In this document: positions 18,450 through 20,571 of the stretch, piece by piece
Layout of the letters: each line of letters begins with the position of its first letter
Numbering within the stretch: position 1 is the first letter of the stretch
Source: Chromera velia
Lineage: Eukaryota; Sar; Chromeraceae
Reading direction: 5' to 3'
DNA length: 20,571 nucleotides
Assembly (NCBI GenBank): GCA_018398765.1
Contig: JAHBMJ010005483.1
Coordinates: forward strand, 37,475-58,045
Program-made: the position numbers and the translations under genes
The notes under the pieces: generated by a model
Databases searched by the model: none
What the model saw: only the letters and a program-made list of their open reading frames with translations
What the model was told of the DNA's origin: nothing

Positions 18450-20571
18450 GAATGAAGATAGAGAAAGAGGTGCTGTATCCGTTTCTGTCTATCAGAGTAG
18501 CAACACACAGAGAGAGGCTGCGTCCTCTTCTGTCTGCAAGAGTCAAAAAAGGCACAGAAAGGTGTGAAGGGGTACTGTGCTGGCAGGATGCTTTGTCTGC
18601 AGGAGTGAGCAAAAACCGAGTGGGGTGATGTCCTCTTCTGTTTGTAATAGTGAGTGACATTATTAGAGAGAGGAGCTGTGTCCTCTTCCGTTTGACAAAT
18701 GAGAAGCACACACAGAGAAAGCGGTTGTGTCCTCTTCTTGTCTGACCGAGTGAGCAAGCATACAGAGAAGGGCTGTGTTCTTTCTGTCTGCAGAAGTGAG
18801 TAAACAGAGAGAGGGGCTGTGATGGGGCCGGTCCTCTTCCGTCTGACAATGGGCAAGGCACATACAGAGAGATGGTGTGTCCTTCTGCCTACAAGAGCGA
18901 GCAACATACTGTCAGAGAGAGGGGCTGTGTCCTCTTTTATCTGCAAGAGTGAATAATAGTGAGCAAGTTGAATACAGAGACCGGGGCGGTATCATATGGT
19001 GTCTTCTTTTGTCTGCAGGAGCGAGCAACACAGATAGAGGGGCGGTGTCTCCTTCTCTGCAAGCGTGAGCACTACAGAGAGTTCTGTGTTTAAAATTTCT
19101 TTCTTTAACAGTGAACAGACATAGAGAGAGGCTGCACACTTTTCTGCTTGCAAGAGTCAGCAACCCAGAGAGGTCTAGCTGTGTTTTCTCCTGTCTGCTA
19201 GAGTAAGGGACAACACACACTGTCAGAGAGGGTCTGAAGGAGACTCAGTAACAGACAGAGAGAGGGGCTGTGTCGTCTTCTGTCTGCAGGTGTGAGCAAC
19301 ACACAGAAGGGCTGTGTCGTCGTCGGCCTGCAAGAGTGAGCAACGCCGAGAGAGGGGTATGAGAGGGGTGGTATATGCAAGAGTATGCGATACAAGGAGG
19401 GGCTGTGTCCCCTTCTGTGTGCAGGAGTGAGTACACATAAGAGGGGCTGTGTCCCCTTCTGTCAGCAAGTGTAAGCAACTACAACGAGGGGCGATGTTCT
19501 CTCTATCTAGCTGCAAGACTGAGAGAGAGATAGAGGGGAAGTGCCGGCATCGTACTTTTGTCCACAAGAGCAAACCCACAGAGAAATGCTGCTTTCTCAA
19601 CAATGTCATCTGCAAGAGTAGCAAGCAGGTATCTAAGAGAGAGGGGCGGTGCACTCTTCTGTCTGCGAGAGTGAGCAATTAGATAGAGAGCGGGGTGGCG
19701 TACTTTCCTGCTGCCAGAGTGAGCATATACACAGACGGGTTGTGATGCCCTTTGTCTGCAGGTGTGAACAATACGACGAACGGCTATGTCCTCTTCTGCC
19801 CGCAAGAGTGAGAAAGGCGTAGAGTCTCAGCAGCAGTGTGCTCGTTTTGTGCTTTTGTCTGCAAGAGTGAGCAACACAGAGAGAGGGGCGGTATCGTCTT
19901 CTGTCTGTAAGAGTGAGCAACACAGAGAGGGGGGTTGTGTCCTTCTTTGGCTTCAACAGTGAGCAAGCTAGAGAAGTTTGCATGCGTGAGTAAGCACCGA
20001 GAGAGGAGCGGTGTCATCTTCTATCTGTAAGAGTGAGCAACACAGAGAGAGGGGTTATGTCCTTCTTTGGCTTTAACAGTGAGCAACCTGGAGAAGTTTG
20101 CAAGCGTGAGTAAGCACCGAGAGAGTGGCGGTGTCATTTTTTGTCTATAAGAGTGAGCAACACAGAGAGAGGGGTTATGTCCTTCTTTGGCTTTAACAGT
20201 GAGCAACCTGGAAAAGTTTACAAGAGTGAGTAAACACCAAGAGAAGGGCGGTGTCGTCTTTTGTCTGTGAGAGTGAGCAACACAGAGAGAGGGGCGGTAT
20301 CCCCTTTTATCTGCAAGAGTCGGAAAGGCGTAGGGGCAATATGCTGGCATTGTGCTTCTATCTGCAAGGTCAGTAATTACAGAGAGAAGGGCTTTGTCCT
20401 CTGCTATCTGCAAGAGTGAAAAGGAGCGTACAGAGGCAGTGTGCTAGGCAGTGTGCTGACATTGTGCTTTGTCTGCAGAGTGAGTAAACTAAAGGAGAGG
20501 GGCGGTGGCCTGCTCTATCTGCAAGAGTGAGAAAGGCGCCGAGTGCGCTGGTATTGCAATAATGAGTAACA
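18450..20571. repeat. Degenerate ~46-bp minisatellite, running off the window
   Basis: The + strand repeats a unit built from ACAGAGAGAGGGG, then C/GTGTCCTCTTCTG, then TCTGCAAGAGTGAGCAA, about 46 bp long. More than 30 units are present, with many indels and substitutions. Because 46 is not a multiple of 3, open frames on the - strand shift from unit to unit; they are composition artefacts. Several units read TCTGCAG followed by GTGTGAG, like a splice acceptor joined to a donor. The array has no end inside the window. Confidence 0.9.
19865..20344. repeat. 120-bp higher-order repeat within the minisatellite
   Basis: GTGAG-TAAGCACC-type units recur at 19985, 20105 and 20225, with a related unit at 19865, an exact 120-bp spacing. 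Copies 2 and 3 are nearly identical over most of their length, including a GGCTTTAACAGTGAGCAACC segment. This points to recent local amplification on top of the older 46-bp array. The 120-bp period equals 40 codons, so the - strand frame stays open there with a 40-residue repeat; I do not call it coding. Confidence 0.85.

Noticed and set aside
18328-20413. Overlapping - strand frames rich in Cys, Ser and Leu (AHSCRQK-type repeats)
   Set aside because: They follow a 46-bp repeat that is not a multiple of three, occur in several frames at once and are broken by indels; this is expected from a stop-poor minisatellite.

Overview
The window looks like nuclear DNA of a protist with intron-rich genes. 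All the predicted introns are GT-AG, microsatellites and minisatellites are abundant, and there is no operon-like packing. The density of GCATGC-type motifs, the intron sizes (216 to 713 nt) and a signal-peptide protein kinase fit an alveolate of the chromerid type (Chromera velia is my best guess). That is inference from style, not from a recognised marker gene.

Region 1-968 is the upstream flank. It carries TGCATGCA motifs and a strong inverted repeat at 348-415. A six-exon gene on the + strand occupies 969-8959. Every predicted junction keeps phase, giving a 2013-residue, helix-rich, soluble-looking protein that I cannot assign to a family. Region 8960-10631 is a non-coding gap, first a 4-bp-periodic repeat and then AT-rich DNA, between this gene and a convergent gene.

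The convergent gene, on the - strand at 14106-10632, is the most interesting object. It has four exons and encodes one 759-residue polypeptide: a signal peptide followed by two tandemly duplicated, atypical protein-kinase-like domains. Each repeat starts with the same short lead (an AK-x-YQF motif and then an intron), keeps Gly-loop, Lys, Asp, Asn and DFG residues, and ends with the same VVYPFP-containing tail. The first domain has an intron just before the Gly-loop that the second lacks, and its linker has an exact 45-bp in-frame duplication.

Region 14107-20571 shows no gene I can support and is repeat territory. In order it holds an AT-rich island (14780-15290), about 700 bp of CT/TG microsatellite (15345-16043), a 192-200-bp tandem repeat (16749-17200, just after the only N), a 227-bp direct repeat carrying a conserved AT hairpin (17329-17555 and 17884-18109), and a degenerate ~46-bp minisatellite with a 120-bp higher-order period that runs off the right edge (18450-20571). 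A short GC-rich motif, GCTTTCCGGGGCC, recurs on both strands at both ends of the window and links several of these repeats into one dispersed family.

The two genes show no evident functional link. Exon calls rest on splice consensus plus phase agreement only; no transcript evidence was available.
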